From: Siphonodentalium dalli
Lineage: Eukaryota > Mollusca > Scaphopoda > Gadilida > Siphonodentaliidae
Length of the DNA stretch: 64,000 nt
Direction: 5' to 3'
Assembly (NCBI GenBank): GCA_032622095.1
Contig: CP136066.1
Coordinates: 169,208,664-169,272,663 of the forward strand
The position numbers and the translations under genes are program-made. The notes under the pieces were generated by a model that saw only the letters and a list, made by a program, of their open reading frames with translations, made no database searches and had not been told where the DNA came from. How positions within the stretch are numbered: position 1 is the stretch's first letter; each line of letters begins with the position of its first letter. Shown here piece after piece: positions 46,420 through 59,812 of this stretch.

Positions 46420-48345
46420 CCGTTCCAGTCATACTTTTTCAGTGTGTTTTTCCAATGATATAGCAACAATTGAGTAAAGCAGATTGATATGGGTATCGAT
46501 AAATTCCGCAGATACTGAGTCGGCTTCCATGACATACGATTGACCACCGTGCGCATCTTTAAAGACGTTGAATTTGAAGGGACAATCTTTAATTGGTCTG
46601 GAAGGTGGCAATATATATTCAATATTTGGCAGATTTCCCGACAAGGTTGTTTCAGCCGAAATGTCATCCGACTCGACGTCGAATCTGGTTGCTGAAGCCT
46701 CGCCTTGTCGAATATTTTTTAACCTGTAACCCGGCCTTACGTTTAGCCCTCCCAACGGCAACCCCAATCTGACCAGCTACGAAAAATTCAGTGCAGTCGA
46801 CAACTAGTGGATCAATTTATAGCCCCTGTGCTCTGTTGATGGTGATGGGAAAGGCCATTGGATATTGTGATATATTGGATATTGTACCCTGGTCGCAAGA
46901 ATTCCTTTCTGCTGGGTATCGCATACTTCAAAAGTGGCCTTTTCTATTACATGAAAATTGCCATCAAAATCAATAACAGGATGTTGTCCATCGATGTTGT
47001 GGACTTTTCCGCGCGTTCCATTCACCAGTCCAGAACTGGCGCTCCCACTTTTAATACCAATCTTCTCTGAGCTCTCGATGTCCGTAGATAGTGTTTGTTG
47101 CCTACAATAAAGAGTTTTGATTGTGGTATGGCTTGCGATGCTACGTGTAACTTATAGAATGAGCTCAGCAGTGTGGTACCGGTGTGTTAGCGAATATCAA
47201 CTGACAAAAGTAGTTCGCCAAAACGTTGATATCAGTGCCCCTTATTATGCTGATATTAAAAATAACATACTTTAGGCATATCCCAGCCATATATTGTCCC
47301 GTACTGGGATTAAAAAAAAAGGCTTCCATGTTTTGTAATTGCAACGATAGTATTCTTGTGTCAAATAAAGCCATTTTTGTTTCTTTGCTTGTCCTACATA
47401 CTTTTTAATTATCGTGTCTATTTTCCTCTATTTGAACAATTAACAAAACAAAATTATTATTATTTTAAAGCATAGTTTGACGTGACGCCATTTACATCAT
47501 ATTAGTCGCAGTTACATATCAATTTATTTTCACCTTGATCTTCTGACATAAAGACCATGGGAAATCCATCAAATCGATCCAGCTTTTCATGATTGAAAAA
47601 ATCAACATCGAAGTTGGACCCATAGAGAAAGGTCGCTTTTGCGAGAAGTGTTTCGTCAAGAGACCTACTCAGGTGTTTCATCAGCTGGTCTATCTCAGTA
47701 GATGGACAGCCACGACATAACTCGTTGATGGCTCGTGCTAAATCTTCTTGTCTGACAACCTGAGAACTGAGAAATGTTAATTGTTCAGATTAATGATAAT
47801 GCAAATGTCTCTTCTATTTAAATGCATGCTATAATTACTTTATATTTTATCTAAAACCAGAGCTTTTGGATGTAAACTTCCAAATAGTTGGGTCTGTAAA
47901 CGGATTTGTGACTTTAAACGTGCCTTGTTTAGTCTGATTTAATGCGACTATATGTTGCTGAAATTACTACTCTCGAAGCAATAACTACCGTCGTCTGGGT
48001 ATAATATGTTGGGGACATGTGGTAATTGCCACATGCGATTAACTGGATGACACCAAAAGCTTCTGGTCGACCTCGCACTTTCCTACATATCGCCTCAGCT
48101 GTGTCAAACAGTTTTTTGATAACATTCCGACTTCGTCGACGATGAGGCTCTTGCATTTTGTATCCGCTGCTTCGCTTCAATGAATATGTCGTCGCTATCA
48201 AACAATTCAAGCAGCTCTTGCTCCTGGAACCTCCCATCGCCCAATCCTGCCCAGTAGTGGAGTGTCCTTGCTTCTCCACCTGGCTGTCCCTGTTGTCGCA
48301 GTAATGGCTATTTCACCCCTATTGTTAGAACCCATGGTCCATGTA
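46420..48345 (-). pseudogene. PIF1-like helicase, degenerate
   Basis: Minus-strand pieces in family order: EIAITATTGTA (about 48330), TLHYWAGLGDGRFQEQELLE, the Walker B-like LIVDEVGMLSK, FGVIQLIACGNYHMSP (normally GDF.QLPPV), EDLARAINELCRG with MKHLSRSL (47.7 kb), FPMVFMSEDQGE, GTRGKVHNIDGQHPVI (about 47000), then FFVAGQIGVAVGRAK near 46760. At least three frameshifts and replaced motif residues show it is dead. PIF1-type 5'-3' DNA helicases are expanded and often mobile-element-associated in invertebrates. The Walker A part lies upstream and is missing or unrecognised. Confidence 0.75.
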
Positions 48346-50400
48346 CATAGACGTGGCTGCAGGTGGGGTTGTGTCTATAGGTTACCCCACCTGACTTTGT
48401 TCAACATTTTCAACAGTTGGAAATTTCACGCCTGACACTACATTATTTGTAAATGTTACATCACTTACATGTATCGGTAGAAATCTTCTCATTGTTAGAT
48501 TAAGAAATTGTTGTTTTAGACAGTTTTTAAACACTGGCATATCTAAAACTGGCATATCTAAAACAGTCGGGTCTCATGTTGGTAATTTCCAACAGTTGGA
48601 AATGTTCAATGTATATTTATCCCACATGGTTGTTATTAATAACAAGACAGCTTTGCCTTAATGACTACCTTTTAATAATCACTAAAGCAAAAGGTAGTCG
48701 AAAACATGTTTATGAATCTTCAGCTTTCTTATCATTGGTGAATGCCCTTTTTTGTGTACCATCAAAGCGCCAACCATGGGATCCTGGTCAACGATCACAT
48801 ATCAAGTCCTGAAACACTCAGCATAGCTGTTAGCACAAGGTGTACCTCCTCTCAAAACGGAAGCAGGAATATTGGGTGGGATTGTTGGTATGCGCAAAAT
48901 AATTGTCGACCAATCCCGGGCGGAAGTTTTACACGAAAAGGCCGTATGTTGTCAGTGTGATTACCCATGTGACCTGACGCCAGACGAAATAGTTCCTCCC
49001 TCAATATCGACGGGCCTTGTTCCAACGATTTAGCATATACTCGTCGCTTTAGGGCAAACAAAGGCACTATCTTAGTTAGTTGACAATTGGTGGAAGTGAG
49101 GAATAGAAGCTGGCAAATTGAGTGACTGATTCCCATATCGCTCCGCGTGTACTGAATTGATCAGATGCAGTACTGTCTGATCTATTTATAGCCATCACGA
49201 GTTTACTGTTCCAAAAGCACCCAGCCGGGATAAATGATTTGCTGCTAGCTATGCTATGGCATCTCTGTTATATATTATATAGCCACATCCAGCATGTGTA
49301 TACATGTGCAAATGGGGTATAGCAACACGAACGGTACGTGTCTCATGTTTCTGTTGATTATAGGTACCCAGGATGTCAAAACGTTGATTAGTGTACCCAG
49401 GATTAATGAAAATAGGTTACTCATGTTTGTTCACAGAATTACCTTAATTGTAGGTTAATCATGTAATGAATAAGTCGGAACAGTATTACACTGACTACAA
49501 TGGTGTTGATCACGACCAAGATCAGCTTAGTAAAAATGACTATAGCATAATGAGTCATAATGACTACCTTATCTCGTTAACTGGAGAAATGAATATTAGT
49601 GCAAAGAAACCAACCCTAATTCAGTTACAATGATCCAATTTCCCTCAGTATGGGTACTTTCATCAACGGGTCGTTAATATATATAGCTCAATTCGTTAGC
49701 CCACGTGTATAATTATACTATATATTATAGTATACATGTAGTGTAAAACATGCAATCGGTTTGAATATAATAATACTCTTTATAAAATGACATGCATGTA
49801 CAAATAAGGTGATTCAGAGTCAGCATTGTGTTCATAAACTTTTTTAATCGCCCTCAGCTATGGTTTCACTTCAAGTCTCAGTCTTGAATCACAATCGAAT
49901 CACAACTGTCAGAGTGATATGGACTAGTCATAGACTATCTATTGTACAAGTAATTACAGGGGTACTGTACACTAACACCGGCAGTCATTTATGGGACCAT
50001 TTCCTTTAAAACTCAACAGAATATATGCACCGAATGAATGGAATTGAGCCATGGATTAGTGAAAAATAGACTCATGTGCCATAAATTCATTATAATTACC
50101 ATGTCGTTCATAGAGCACACGAGTGTAGTTTGCACTCATCGTGGCTCAAATGGATTCATTTGTTGCATATATTCTGTTGAGAATAACAGTAGATGGTCCC
50201 GTAAATGGTCGGAATTAGGGTACAGTCATCCTTTAATCAAAATCATCACGCATGTAGTCATGGTGGCGTTCATACCAGATACGAAAGGCAATCCTTGCAG
50301 TTATTAGGTGGATAACGACCAGCCATGACCCACATATCACAGCTGTCCATGCGCATGCGGTATGTTTGTATATACGGCTATAACCGTATAATCCTCGGTG
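48346..50400. other. No intact gene; short repeats
   Basis: Contains the near repeat aaactggcatatctaaaac at 48531 and 48545. A minus-strand ORF (49136-48852) with LPPGIGRQLF is not assignable. The rest is AT-rich sequence. Confidence 0.35.
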
Positions 50401-50427
50401 CCATTAACTCTGTCCACTACTGCGACA

Positions 50428-51110
50428 TTAATCGGTTGAAAGTTTGAAACAAACGCGTCTTGTCATCCTTATTAATCTCAACAACCAAGGCCTCGAATGG
50501 GGTCGACTGTTATGTATGCCATTCAGAAGAAGCGCCGTCTGGTATCGATATCTTGTTCTGTGTGTCTTGATTGTTTGTGTGAAATCAGCATGTCCTGAGT
50601 TATCTTGGGCATCATGTTGTCTGATGGGTTTAATCCGTTCAGTCGCACATTGAAGTTCTCTATCACCCTCGTCAGAACACGATCTCGTTGTCAGTAAATA
50701 CCGGGACGGAACCATCCCTTGATGGTGTTCCATTTATCGATACTCATTACCGGGCACTCTAGAAACAAGACTGTCGCACTTGGTTTCCTCTCCAGCATAT
50801 TTCTTCGAAGCTCACACAAGTTGCCGATAGCCTTTTTAATGTGCATCCACGCACCAGATTTCAAATAAATGACTGTTCTCAATCTTTGGGTAAAATCACA
50901 CGTTCCCAGCCAAATCACTACCACAGGGTTATCTGAAGTAATAATCATATCACTTAACGGCTTGCTCCAACATTTGGTAGTAGACATTCCGCTAACATAC
51001 AAGAACTCAATACTTCGTTTGTCGTAGATTTCCTTCATTTGTTCTAGATATCTCCCTTTACTGTCCGAAATGACGAACACTGGTCTGCCGTCGTCAGTAT
51101 CCAATTTCAC
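50428..51110 (-). pseudogene. SGNH-hydrolase-like relic
   Basis: The minus-strand ORF 51110-50691 contains RPVFVISDSKGRYLEQM, a GDS-like block I, then VVVIWLGTCDFTQRL and LCELRRNMLERKPSATVLFL. The downstream part (50733-50428) continues in another frame after a shift. SGNH-type domains accompany several mobile elements. It may belong with the adjacent PIF1 relic, but I cannot prove one element. Confidence 0.4.
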
Positions 51111-51415
51111 AAGCGTTTGGAATTACATGTATAGGCCCTTGACTCTTGGATGGCGACACGTCGAATCAGCGAGTCGCAGTTGTTTGGGAAGTTTTATACG
51201 ATAAAAGTAATTATAAAATGAGAATTTGCTACTGCACTTACGGTAAACATGAAATGAAATATATATTTTATTACTAGGAAGTGATACTTTTATGAAATGA
51301 ACCTTTTTAGTGTTGCAATTGAACATGAAACGAGCGGTGACATGGTAAATGGGGAGGGGGTTCGGTACAAAGTTATCAGGTGACTAGCTTTCCACACTTG
51401 TCAATAGTATTATAA

Positions 51416-52690
51416 TTAGAGGTGGAGATATTTATTTTTTCGGGGTTTTTGACACAAGTTTCCAACAACTGTGATGTAGCTAGAGTAGAGATTCGTAGCA
51501 TGATCTAATACTGTCGTCGCAACTCGGAAAGATCTCGAAAAGTTGATTCCAAACATAGCTGATATGTAGCTGCTCGGCAGTAATGGGTGGGGCTTTGCTT
51601 CTTGCTGCGTTGGCACGCACCCATATCCAGCCAACAAACACACATACTGCGTATTGGTGTATTTGAATATATTCACAAACCTATCATACGCTCATCCGTG
51701 GTACTACAACAACTACCGAAGTATAGGTTGCATGATAGGGCTGTCATCCCATTCAGATCCTCCCAGGTCTCATTCCCAAACTCCAAACTGCGGCTGAGAT
51801 AACTGATGTGGATAACATTTTAGAGTTATGTTTCTTAGAGCAATTTCTCGTTTACAGCTGAACCTTGATAGTCCCGTTGACGATGCCATGCTGCTCGTGT
51901 AGCTAGAGTAGAGGTTGGTGCATTCATAAACCTATCATACGCTCATCCGTGAGACTACAACAACTACCGAAGTGGGTTGTACGAGAGGGCTGTCCGCCCA
52001 TTCAGATCCTCCCAGGTCTCATTCCCAAACTCCTATCTGCGGCTGAGATAACTGCCATGGATAACATTTTAGAGTTATGTTTCTTAGAGCAATTTCTCGT
52101 TTGTCGCTGAATCTTGATACTCCCATTGACGATGCCAGCTGCTCGTGTAGCTAGAGTAGAGGGTCGTGGCATGATATAATGCTTTCGGTGCAACTCAGAA
52201 AGATTTCCAAAAGTTGATTCCAGACATAGCTGATATGCAGATGCTCCGCAGTAATTGGTGGTGCTTTGGTTCTTGCTGCGTTGGCACGCACCCCATACCC
52301 AGCCAACAAACGCATATACTGCATGTGTATTGGCTTTTGAATATATTCACAAACATATCATATATTCTTCCGTGGCGCTACAACAACTACCGAAGTGGGT
52401 TGTAGGAGCGGGCTGTCAGTCAATTCAAATCCTCCCAGGTCTCATTCCCAAACTCCAAACTGCGATAACTGCTGTGGATAATATTTTAGAGTTATGTTTC
52501 TTAGAGAAATTTCTCGTTTGTCGCTGAACGTAGATACTCTCGTTGATGATGCCATAATACTCCCGTAGTTTGACAAGAGATTCGCGGCATGATATAATAC
52601 TCCCGGTGCAAATCAGAAAGTTTTCGAAAAGTTGATTCCAGACATAGTTGAGATGTAGATGCTCGACAGTAATGCGACTCAAGTCTGGGA
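51416..52690. repeat. Degenerate tandem repeat
   Basis: The block caacaactaccgaagt ... agatcctcccaggtctcattcccaaactcc occurs around 51705, 51955 and 52380. A second block, ttggcacgcaccc.ta.ccagccaacaaac, occurs around 51610 and 52280. Unit lengths vary (about 250 and 420 bp) through internal deletions. I see no conserved reading frame. Confidence 0.75.
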
Positions 52691-53449
52691 GGCGTCTTTC
52701 TTCGCGGTGGGTATGCTGTACTGAAATTAAGACGATGAGGTTGATAATGGGGTCACGATATTATTAATTCATAACACGACACACGCACTGTTTATCCATA
52801 TCCGCGGTCGGTTAGAACTTACGACTATTACAATGGTGGCAATGATGGTTACGACGACGATAATAATAATTTTTTTGGGGATATTTGATTCACGGTGATC
52901 AAACACATATAACCCATTTACTAGATGTTCGCAAAAGGCACATAATCCCTTTCACTCTTAAGTGTAATAACTCCTGCTGCAAATATCTAACTCACTGCTG
53001 CACGCGTTCCAAAAAAAGAGCTATCCGAACCTCTGAAGCGACAGTTTAGAGATACATGTACATTAGTGAAGTATATGTTCATGACCCTGCGTTTTGAAGT
53101 TTTGTCAGTCGAGCAACACTTCCGATGATCGCCTCTTATAGAGAGCATACATGCATCTGCCGCTCTTAAATGAAAGCGGTGAATATCAAAAAGCGTCCTC
53201 AATTATTAGTTTGTGGTCGTTTTCAACGTTTGACTCATTGATGATGTTGTGGGTTTTTGCAATGCCCGTGTGACACAAACGATGGTGATGGCAGGAGTAA
53301 TTCATGGCAAATGACATATTTGATCAAGAAATTCTGAATTATTTGTCGTCAAGTCAGTCTTTGATCTGAAGAAAAATTCCACATGCACTACTGGTCAAAA
53401 TGTTACGTTCGAAGAATACACTTATTAAGGTATAAGATTATGTGTAGTC
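52691..53449. other. No gene; small MITE fragment at its start
   Basis: gcggtgggtatgctgta at 52706 is a fragment of the TTAA MITE family. The rest holds nothing identifiable. Confidence 0.4.
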
Positions 53450-53453
53450 TTAA

Positions 53454-53860
53454 AGGCACGGGTTGCCTTCGCGGTGGGTATGCTGTTAAAATAGACAATG
53501 CCATAAACAAAATGAATATTAAAATATAGACATATTTGGTTCTCATACCAATCATAGCTATCGCGTAAATATAGTCACCCCCGTTAAACCGCCTTAAACA
53601 GAAAGAATATTAAAATATAGACATATTTTGTTCCTACACATATCATACATATCGCGTAAAGAGTATGTTATTGTCAAGTTCGTACGCTGTGTTATGCAAA
53701 CAAAAGCCAGGTTATGCAACATTTTTGGCTTTTGTTTACATGTAGTGTTATATTTCGATAGTATCAAACGAAGGGAAGTCGAGATATCGTATCGGAAACT
53801 AGCGAATCCTACCGACAAAAAGCGGTCGTGTATACAAAAGCCTGCGTGTCCGATAAGTAG
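53454..53860. mobile_element. TTAA-type MITE copy
   Basis: Begins aggcacgggttgcc right after TTAA (53450-53453) and shares cgcggtgggtatgctgtt with the copy at 42747. An internal segment (aacagaaagaatattaaaatatagacatat) is present twice. The right end is not clear. Confidence 0.6.
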
Positions 53861-56680
53861 TGCTTAGATAATACACGGATACAAATTCAGTTATTGCGAT
53901 AACACAATTTTAATGGCGAATTCTCGGTACGATATGCCGATTTATCTTCAATTAACTCTGTCAAGTTACATACCAAACGAAAGGAAAGTTCATGGCATAT
54001 ATGCTACACTTGGGGATATGTTGTCTGAGTTGACAATTGTTCAGAATTATTGAGGATATTAGGCGGAGACCCAGTTTGACGACTCGTTTTATCACAAACT
54101 TTCCATTATATTTTGCAAGTTTTCGGTTAGATATCTCGAGTTAGTTTCCTTTGATTTTATCGAGTTATGTGTCAAAAATAAGCGGTTCCATTGACAATAA
54201 CATATTATGGCCGATATCTTCTGTGAAATGACACATCTCGTGAATTTGGTAGATATTATGACAGTTGGCGCGTTTCTGCCAAAAATCCGACTTGTGAGCC
54301 TATTCACTGATATAGTATATAGAGGATATACAACTCGTCTCCAGTTTACAGAGACATTTACAAAACGATTCCCGCCTTTGACGAGGTCCAGACTTAATTT
54401 ACTGGACGAGTTTTGTAAATTTCGCAATCAACAAGTAAATTTGTAAAACATACATAAATCAATAAATGGGACATGAAACTGACAGCGTGCGATGATTTTT
54501 CGAGTAACTATGTAACTATTTTTCGAGATAAATAAGACTCTGAAGTATTTAATGGCGTAAATTTAATGAAATAAATGTTGAATCTATATCAATATCAGTC
54601 AGTCACAGACACCTATTCTTCTTCATTCCTCTTCCCCCGATTCCGAATCACATTTGCGCAACAATAATACAATTGGTTACACCTGGCACTATTTCCTGAT
54701 ATGCCATAACGGTTGCATATCATTATTATATATTGGGTTTAATGAATGGAATAAGGGTCGGACAATGTAATACAATTATTTATTGGTATATCTGGTATTG
54801 TCCCCAGTTCGGTTTGAAGTATGACATGGTGGTGGTTTTGAAGTATGACATGGTGGTGGTTTTTGTTAGATTGTGGTCTTGGTATCGAAATAGGATGATA
54901 GCTACATGCCATTGGAATACATACTTTGGTCATAGTATTAGGAATAGCGTCTTCCCCAGATGGCACAGTAAAGAGCGGTCATTGTTGATCCATTTCTGAC
55001 TGCAAGTTACAGAGTATTGTTTTCTTTGGTCTTTGTTCAGTTGTACGCGCGGAATCGAAGCGAGACAACGCGTTTTGCTTTTTTTGTTTACCATATTAGG
55101 AATATTCTGACGAGGAACTATCTTTATTGTTCCATGATGAAAAATAGGGACCCAACTTTTGATATTGTATATGGCTTGTTAAAGTCTTTATGTTGCATAT
55201 AGCGTCTCTTGTGAATTGCTCTGGTGCGTGTGTCCACTTGGGTATTTGCATGACATCATTGTCAATTTCAGCATCAAGCAAAATCTGAGCCGATTGCCCG
55301 AATGTGCCGCCTTGAATACAACCCAGCTGGGATTATTTAGTTGAAACATATCAATTGAAGCCATCAGCCGGTTTTCGCAGATTTAGAAATTGTCCGGTTC
55401 ACATAAAAACCGAAGTCACACAGTCTTAACATATGCTGCACCACTGTATAATTCACCTTTTCCCAAAAAATAGTTTACAGGGAACGATCGCAAACGCGAC
55501 AAACGACAATTGATAAATGACAAATGCAGCAAGCCGCCGGAATGCATTACACTGTATGAACATGCCGGATAACTCGGCTGAACACTTAATAGAATAGGCA
55601 AATATCAGCAGAGTTAGATTAAGTCATACGGTATGGTCACTACCATATATAATTTGGTCACCGATAATACTGTTTAATTTTTACTGCATGAACTTAGAGT
55701 CACGCGCGCGTGTGCACAATTTTAGCTTATGCAATTTTCAGAGCGCATAAAACAACTGATTCGTCGTACAGCTGATGAAACGGTATGGGACCGTCGGATT
55801 ACTATATACGGTCAGAAACCGTCAAACCGACGGTATTTTCTAATAGAGTATAGTCCAATAAAACCCCGATGTTTGGACATTTATAAATGCCCATGTCTCG
55901 AAACAGTAGAAATTGTTATAAAAAGAGTATTTTGTCAACATGACATTCATGCACTATCAAGCAATTGGCAAACTGTTACTCAAAATATAATTACATCCCG
56001 TAACCACACATACATATAGCCACACTCACAAGTAATTCACTTATAAACTTAGACCAGATTTCTCGGCCCACGACAGCTTGTATATCGGTTGGGCTGATGA
56101 TTTATTGGACCGAGCCCCGTCCCGATACTCTTATATAACAGACTTTACGCACATAATCGTGGGCGGGATTTATCTTGTTTGTATGTCATCGGATTAGGTC
56201 GAATGGACGCTGTTCGTATCTGAACATATGGGCCAGCCTTTCCCAATCATGTTGATATCATGCGTATATCAGAGATACGCTGAATGTCAAAGTAACGAGA
56301 GTAATAGGTAAACAAGGCATTGTTTTGCAGAGAATTTCGATTTGTCGCGCTATCTGAAAATGTATGTAAATAATATATTAATCGACCGTATCATCACCTT
56401 ACCCTTTTCTATCACGGTAAATGATATATCATTTTGAAGACAGATTAATCGCGTCAGATGATTATTCACATGTAGAGGTCCACGTGGATGCCCGATCTCC
56501 GCCTGTAAATGTAGTACGTCTGTTCAATGAAAGTATGTTATAGGAGAGTAACGGGACGTGACTCTGCCCAAAACAGCATCAACCCAATCGATATTCAAGC
56601 TGTTGCGGACCGAGAATACTTGGTTTATTATAAACTGCGAACGTGTGGAATCATGTGATCTGTGACGTTAGAGTTACATC
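53861..56680. other. No supported gene
   Basis: AT-rich. It includes an inverted repeat ttacaaaac / gttttgtaaa at about 54359-54420, a short direct repeat (gaagtatgacatggtggtggttttt, 54826 and 54839 onward) and a possible MITE fragment near 55080-55130 (taccatattaggaatattctgacgaggaac). ORFs of 60-110 codons occur but none has a domain or splice context I trust. Confidence 0.35.
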
Positions 56681-56689
56681 ACCCACGCA

Positions 56690-56845
56690 TGCGCAATCGC
56701 TAGAAGCGGAACACCTCTGTTGTCGGAATTGATGTCGACAGAGTGTGAATCTCGAGACACTAACCCGCACGGCGGGCTAGCATCATCAAATTCACCCTCT
56801 CGGGACCTCATTACGTGTACCCAATAAACAATCAATCAATCAAAC
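56690..56845 (+). mobile_element. Possible 3' end of a retroelement with (AATC)n tail
   Basis: A CG-richer stretch ends cccaataaacaatcaatcaatcaaac. A short 3' segment with AATAAA and an AATC microsatellite is the usual look of a 5'-truncated LINE or SINE. The body is too short to classify. Confidence 0.35.
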
Positions 56846-56892
56846 ATAAAGCAACCCACGCCACACTGACATAACACAGAGATGCTTTTATA

Positions 56893-57080
56893 TTAGCACT
56901 TGCATGGCGAGAGCTGCGCTGGTGCAGCATTAATGCTCAGTTGCCAGTGAATTATCTTATATGTGCGAGTCTGCCATAGTGAGCCTCCCTATGAGAATGC
57001 ATTGGCTTACAAGGTTAGGCTAATTTATTCTCTTATATATGCGAGGCTCCCTATGGGAGACTCGCATATATAAGATAATG
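56893..57080. repeat. Dispersed repeat R1 copy with 21-bp-arm palindrome
   Basis: gcgagagctgcgctggtgcagcatt matches the copies at 31551 and 59813. At 57031-57075 tcttatatatgcgag.ctccc faces its reverse complement with one mismatch and a 3-nt loop. Confidence 0.65.
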
Positions 57081-57221
57081 CGCAGTTTAAAAATTTCAGG
57101 AAGCCCCAGTCATCGAGCTGTTAAACAATTATAACCCTAGATAACATACAAACCAACCCGTGGCAATGAATATTTCTCATATGAAAATGAAAGCCTTCGT
57201 TGTATTTATGCTTATGTCTAG

Positions 57222-57845
57222 TACAAGTAAATAGTTGACTGAAAACCCAGGTAGTTGTCAGAATGGATACTTATATATTGATTCATTTATTTATTGGGGT
57301 TTAACGTCGCGTTCAGCAGCCAGGGCTATATCCCGACGTTGCCAGTCTTATTGGTGGAGGGAAAGTACGTGCACTAAGGTAAATCTAGCAGTGATTTAAT
57401 TGGCTGGAAGAATGACCCAGTGTGCCCGGCGAAACCACCGACCATCGGCGTGTAACTGATAACTGCCCCAAATAGCGATATGGTATACAAAGTCAGCTAT
57501 GACTCCACCGGGAATGAACCCATATCGTCAGGGCTGTAGAGCGAGTCGGTTCGGAGCAATGTCCCTGACCGACTGAGCCACCGATGCACCGGTATTTATA
57601 TACCCGTGCGTGTACATTGTATATGATACATGTACAAAAGTAAAAGGTATGACTGGACCTAGCTCCAAGATTTCGTCATAAATGTAGATTTATATACGTT
57701 TATTTAATACAAGTAAATGGATTGCTGAAACCCCAAGATGTTGTCAGAAATGGATATCGCTTGTCAGAAATGAATACTTATATACATATGTCTAATTAAT
57801 ACAATTAAATATATGACTGAAAACCGAGGATGTTGTCAGAAATGG
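57222..57845. repeat. Short direct repeats interrupted by a SINE
   Basis: gactgaaaaccnagg..gttgtcagaa.tgga recurs near 57237, 57725 and 57812. The SINE at 57278-57595 lies between the first and the second. Confidence 0.55.
57278..57595 (-). mobile_element. tRNA-derived SINE
   Basis: About 318 bp on the minus strand. The head carries a Pol III A box TGGCTCAGTCGG (plus strand 57569-57580) and a B box GGTTCATTCCC (57510-57520), spaced as in a tRNA. The body follows, and the 3' end is ggggtttaacgtcgcg in plus orientation with an aaataaatgaatc tail. Flanking TTATATA at 57271-57277 and 57596-57602 is a plausible target-site duplication. Confidence 0.8.
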
Positions 57846-58489
57846 ACGACTTCTTCATATCGCGAAACAATCAATACCGCACTGACAAAAACAAAGCGAT
57901 GGGTCTTGCATTAAATAATTATAACCCTGGAGGATCACCGCCACCAACGAACGGCAATGGAGTTAATAGTCACAGTGCGCGGTCCTCAAAGAAGACGTCG
58001 AAGTGCTTCCTGGATGCTCAAGCCATTCCATAAAATATATCGACACATCCGTAATACTGGATTTTATTATGTCATCGCAAGCAAGTTCGGACAAAAGATT
58101 GGTGAGTAGCTTCATTTGCATACAATAACCCTTTCTAAACCAAGTGGATTATCTGATTCAATTATAAGAGTATATATATTAGAATGGTCGACAGGTTATA
58201 CAAGTACAGAAGTTGGTCACATTTATTGAGGGAAATGTTCAGATGTTTTGCAAACATTTGCATCGGCTTAATTTACAATGACACAAAGATGCCTTTCCAA
58301 ATGATAATAACATGTCACGAAAACAGACATGTTACCGAATTATAATGACACTGGTTTTACATATTTTTTGTTGGAAATGTGATTTTGGATTATCCATCTT
58401 TTGTCGAATTCACAAAAGAGCAATATCAATATTCAACTATTATAGCTATATAAGATAACTAGTTGAATTCATGATGTGTCTGACGTGAT

Positions 58490-58905
58490 AATGCTGTACA
58501 AAACTTGGGAATTTTTTGATGTTCTGACCCGTTCTGACGGGGAACTTTAAAACATTGAACACACAAGGCAGTGAATATATTTCTTTGTTAATACTGATGT
58601 CTCAATAATCTACTTCACATTAGGGGGATATCCCAATCATTGACTGCATGCATTTTTGTTACTTTTGTGAGCCGATATCGCAATAAAGATTGAATTAACT
58701 ACCCGGGAGAAATTCCATAATTGTAGGCGAAGCAAAGCAAAATCTCTCACAAAGTCACTTAAATCATACGATTTTGAGTTGGGATCTTCACCTACAGAAA
58801 AGTACATTATTAAGGAACAGGTAATAACTAAGAAATATATTACCAGCACTGTTTTCTTTTCAATGTTATACACTTGCCTGTCACAACATCATACAGTTCT
58901 GAGGT
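58490..58905. mobile_element. Non-autonomous inverted-repeat element, copy 1
   Basis: The left end acttgggaattttttgatgttctg and the right end catacagttctgagg with caacatcat are inverted relatives, and inside them gtgaatatatttctttgtta faces taagaaatatattaccagcac. The second copy is at 59383-59775. Borders are approximate. Confidence 0.5.
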
Positions 58906-59382
58906 GAAATATGCTCTATTTATGTCCATTCAATGAATATTCAAACCAGATGCAATATACATGCTGGAATAACTGTCTGTGCTTACTGACCTTAAATAAA
59001 GCATGCCAATTAGCATGTACTAATCATCAACCACTGGGGGTAATAGTGAGACTGAATTGGCAAGCAAAGGTATTGTATCCCAGACAGAAAATGGTCCATA
59101 TATCAGACAATCATATTATGGCGTGGAACGACGCCGGAAGAGAACTTAAATACTCGATCAAGTTCGGCTCACATCAGATGTATCGTAACATCATAACGGC
59201 ATCCTCTCGTTCAACTGCATCATTGAAGCACGCCAGCACCAGTTTATTGGAAATTCTAGTCATAATCCCGATATCGTGCATGTTTAAACTTGAATTTGTC
59301 ACTCAGAGGACAAAGAGGGATAATATTCCAGGTAGGTGCTTTCCACATCCTGCCACGAATCGCTACTCTGGCTGATTATGTA

Positions 59383-59775
59383 GAGGGCATACTCCACAGT
59401 TCAAAACCTGGGAAGTTTTTCATGTTCTAGTGGGAAACTTTATAAGATGGAAAAAAACGCATTCGATATATTTATCAGTTAATATTTGTCACAGTAAGTA
59501 AAGGTCCCAGCTCGAGATTGCACGATTTTAGTGATTTGGTGGAATTTCCCCAGGGTAATCAATTAAATGTTTATTGCGACATCGGCCCACAAAAGCCGCA
59601 TAAATCATATAATTCGAGCTGGGATCACCCCTGTTGTGAAACACATAATTAATTAATAGGTTTTAACAAAGAAATATATTCCCTGCATTGTTTTTCTTTC
59701 CAACTTTATACAATTCCACGTCACAACATCATAAAGTTCCCAGGATTTGAGCGGGTGGAGCATGGTCTCTATGTG
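59383..59775. mobile_element. Non-autonomous inverted-repeat element, copy 2
   Basis: catactccacagttcaaaacctgggaag at the left faces cttcccaggatttgagcgggtggagcatg-like sequence at the right, with arms of roughly 100 bp. Internal words match copy 1 (aacaaagaaatatattccctgca). Confidence 0.55.
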
Positions 59776-59812
59776 TGTAGCCAGAGTACAAAGATATCGA
59801 GCTATATATCTT

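Noticed and set aside
54092-54446. Overlapping 79- and 111-codon ORFs on both strands
   Set aside because: Neither has a domain or splice context, and the overlap contains a small inverted repeat that explains the mirrored open frames.
58911-59375. 154-codon plus-strand ORF
   Set aside because: It lies between two copies of an inverted-repeat element, has no domain, and its composition looks like chance.
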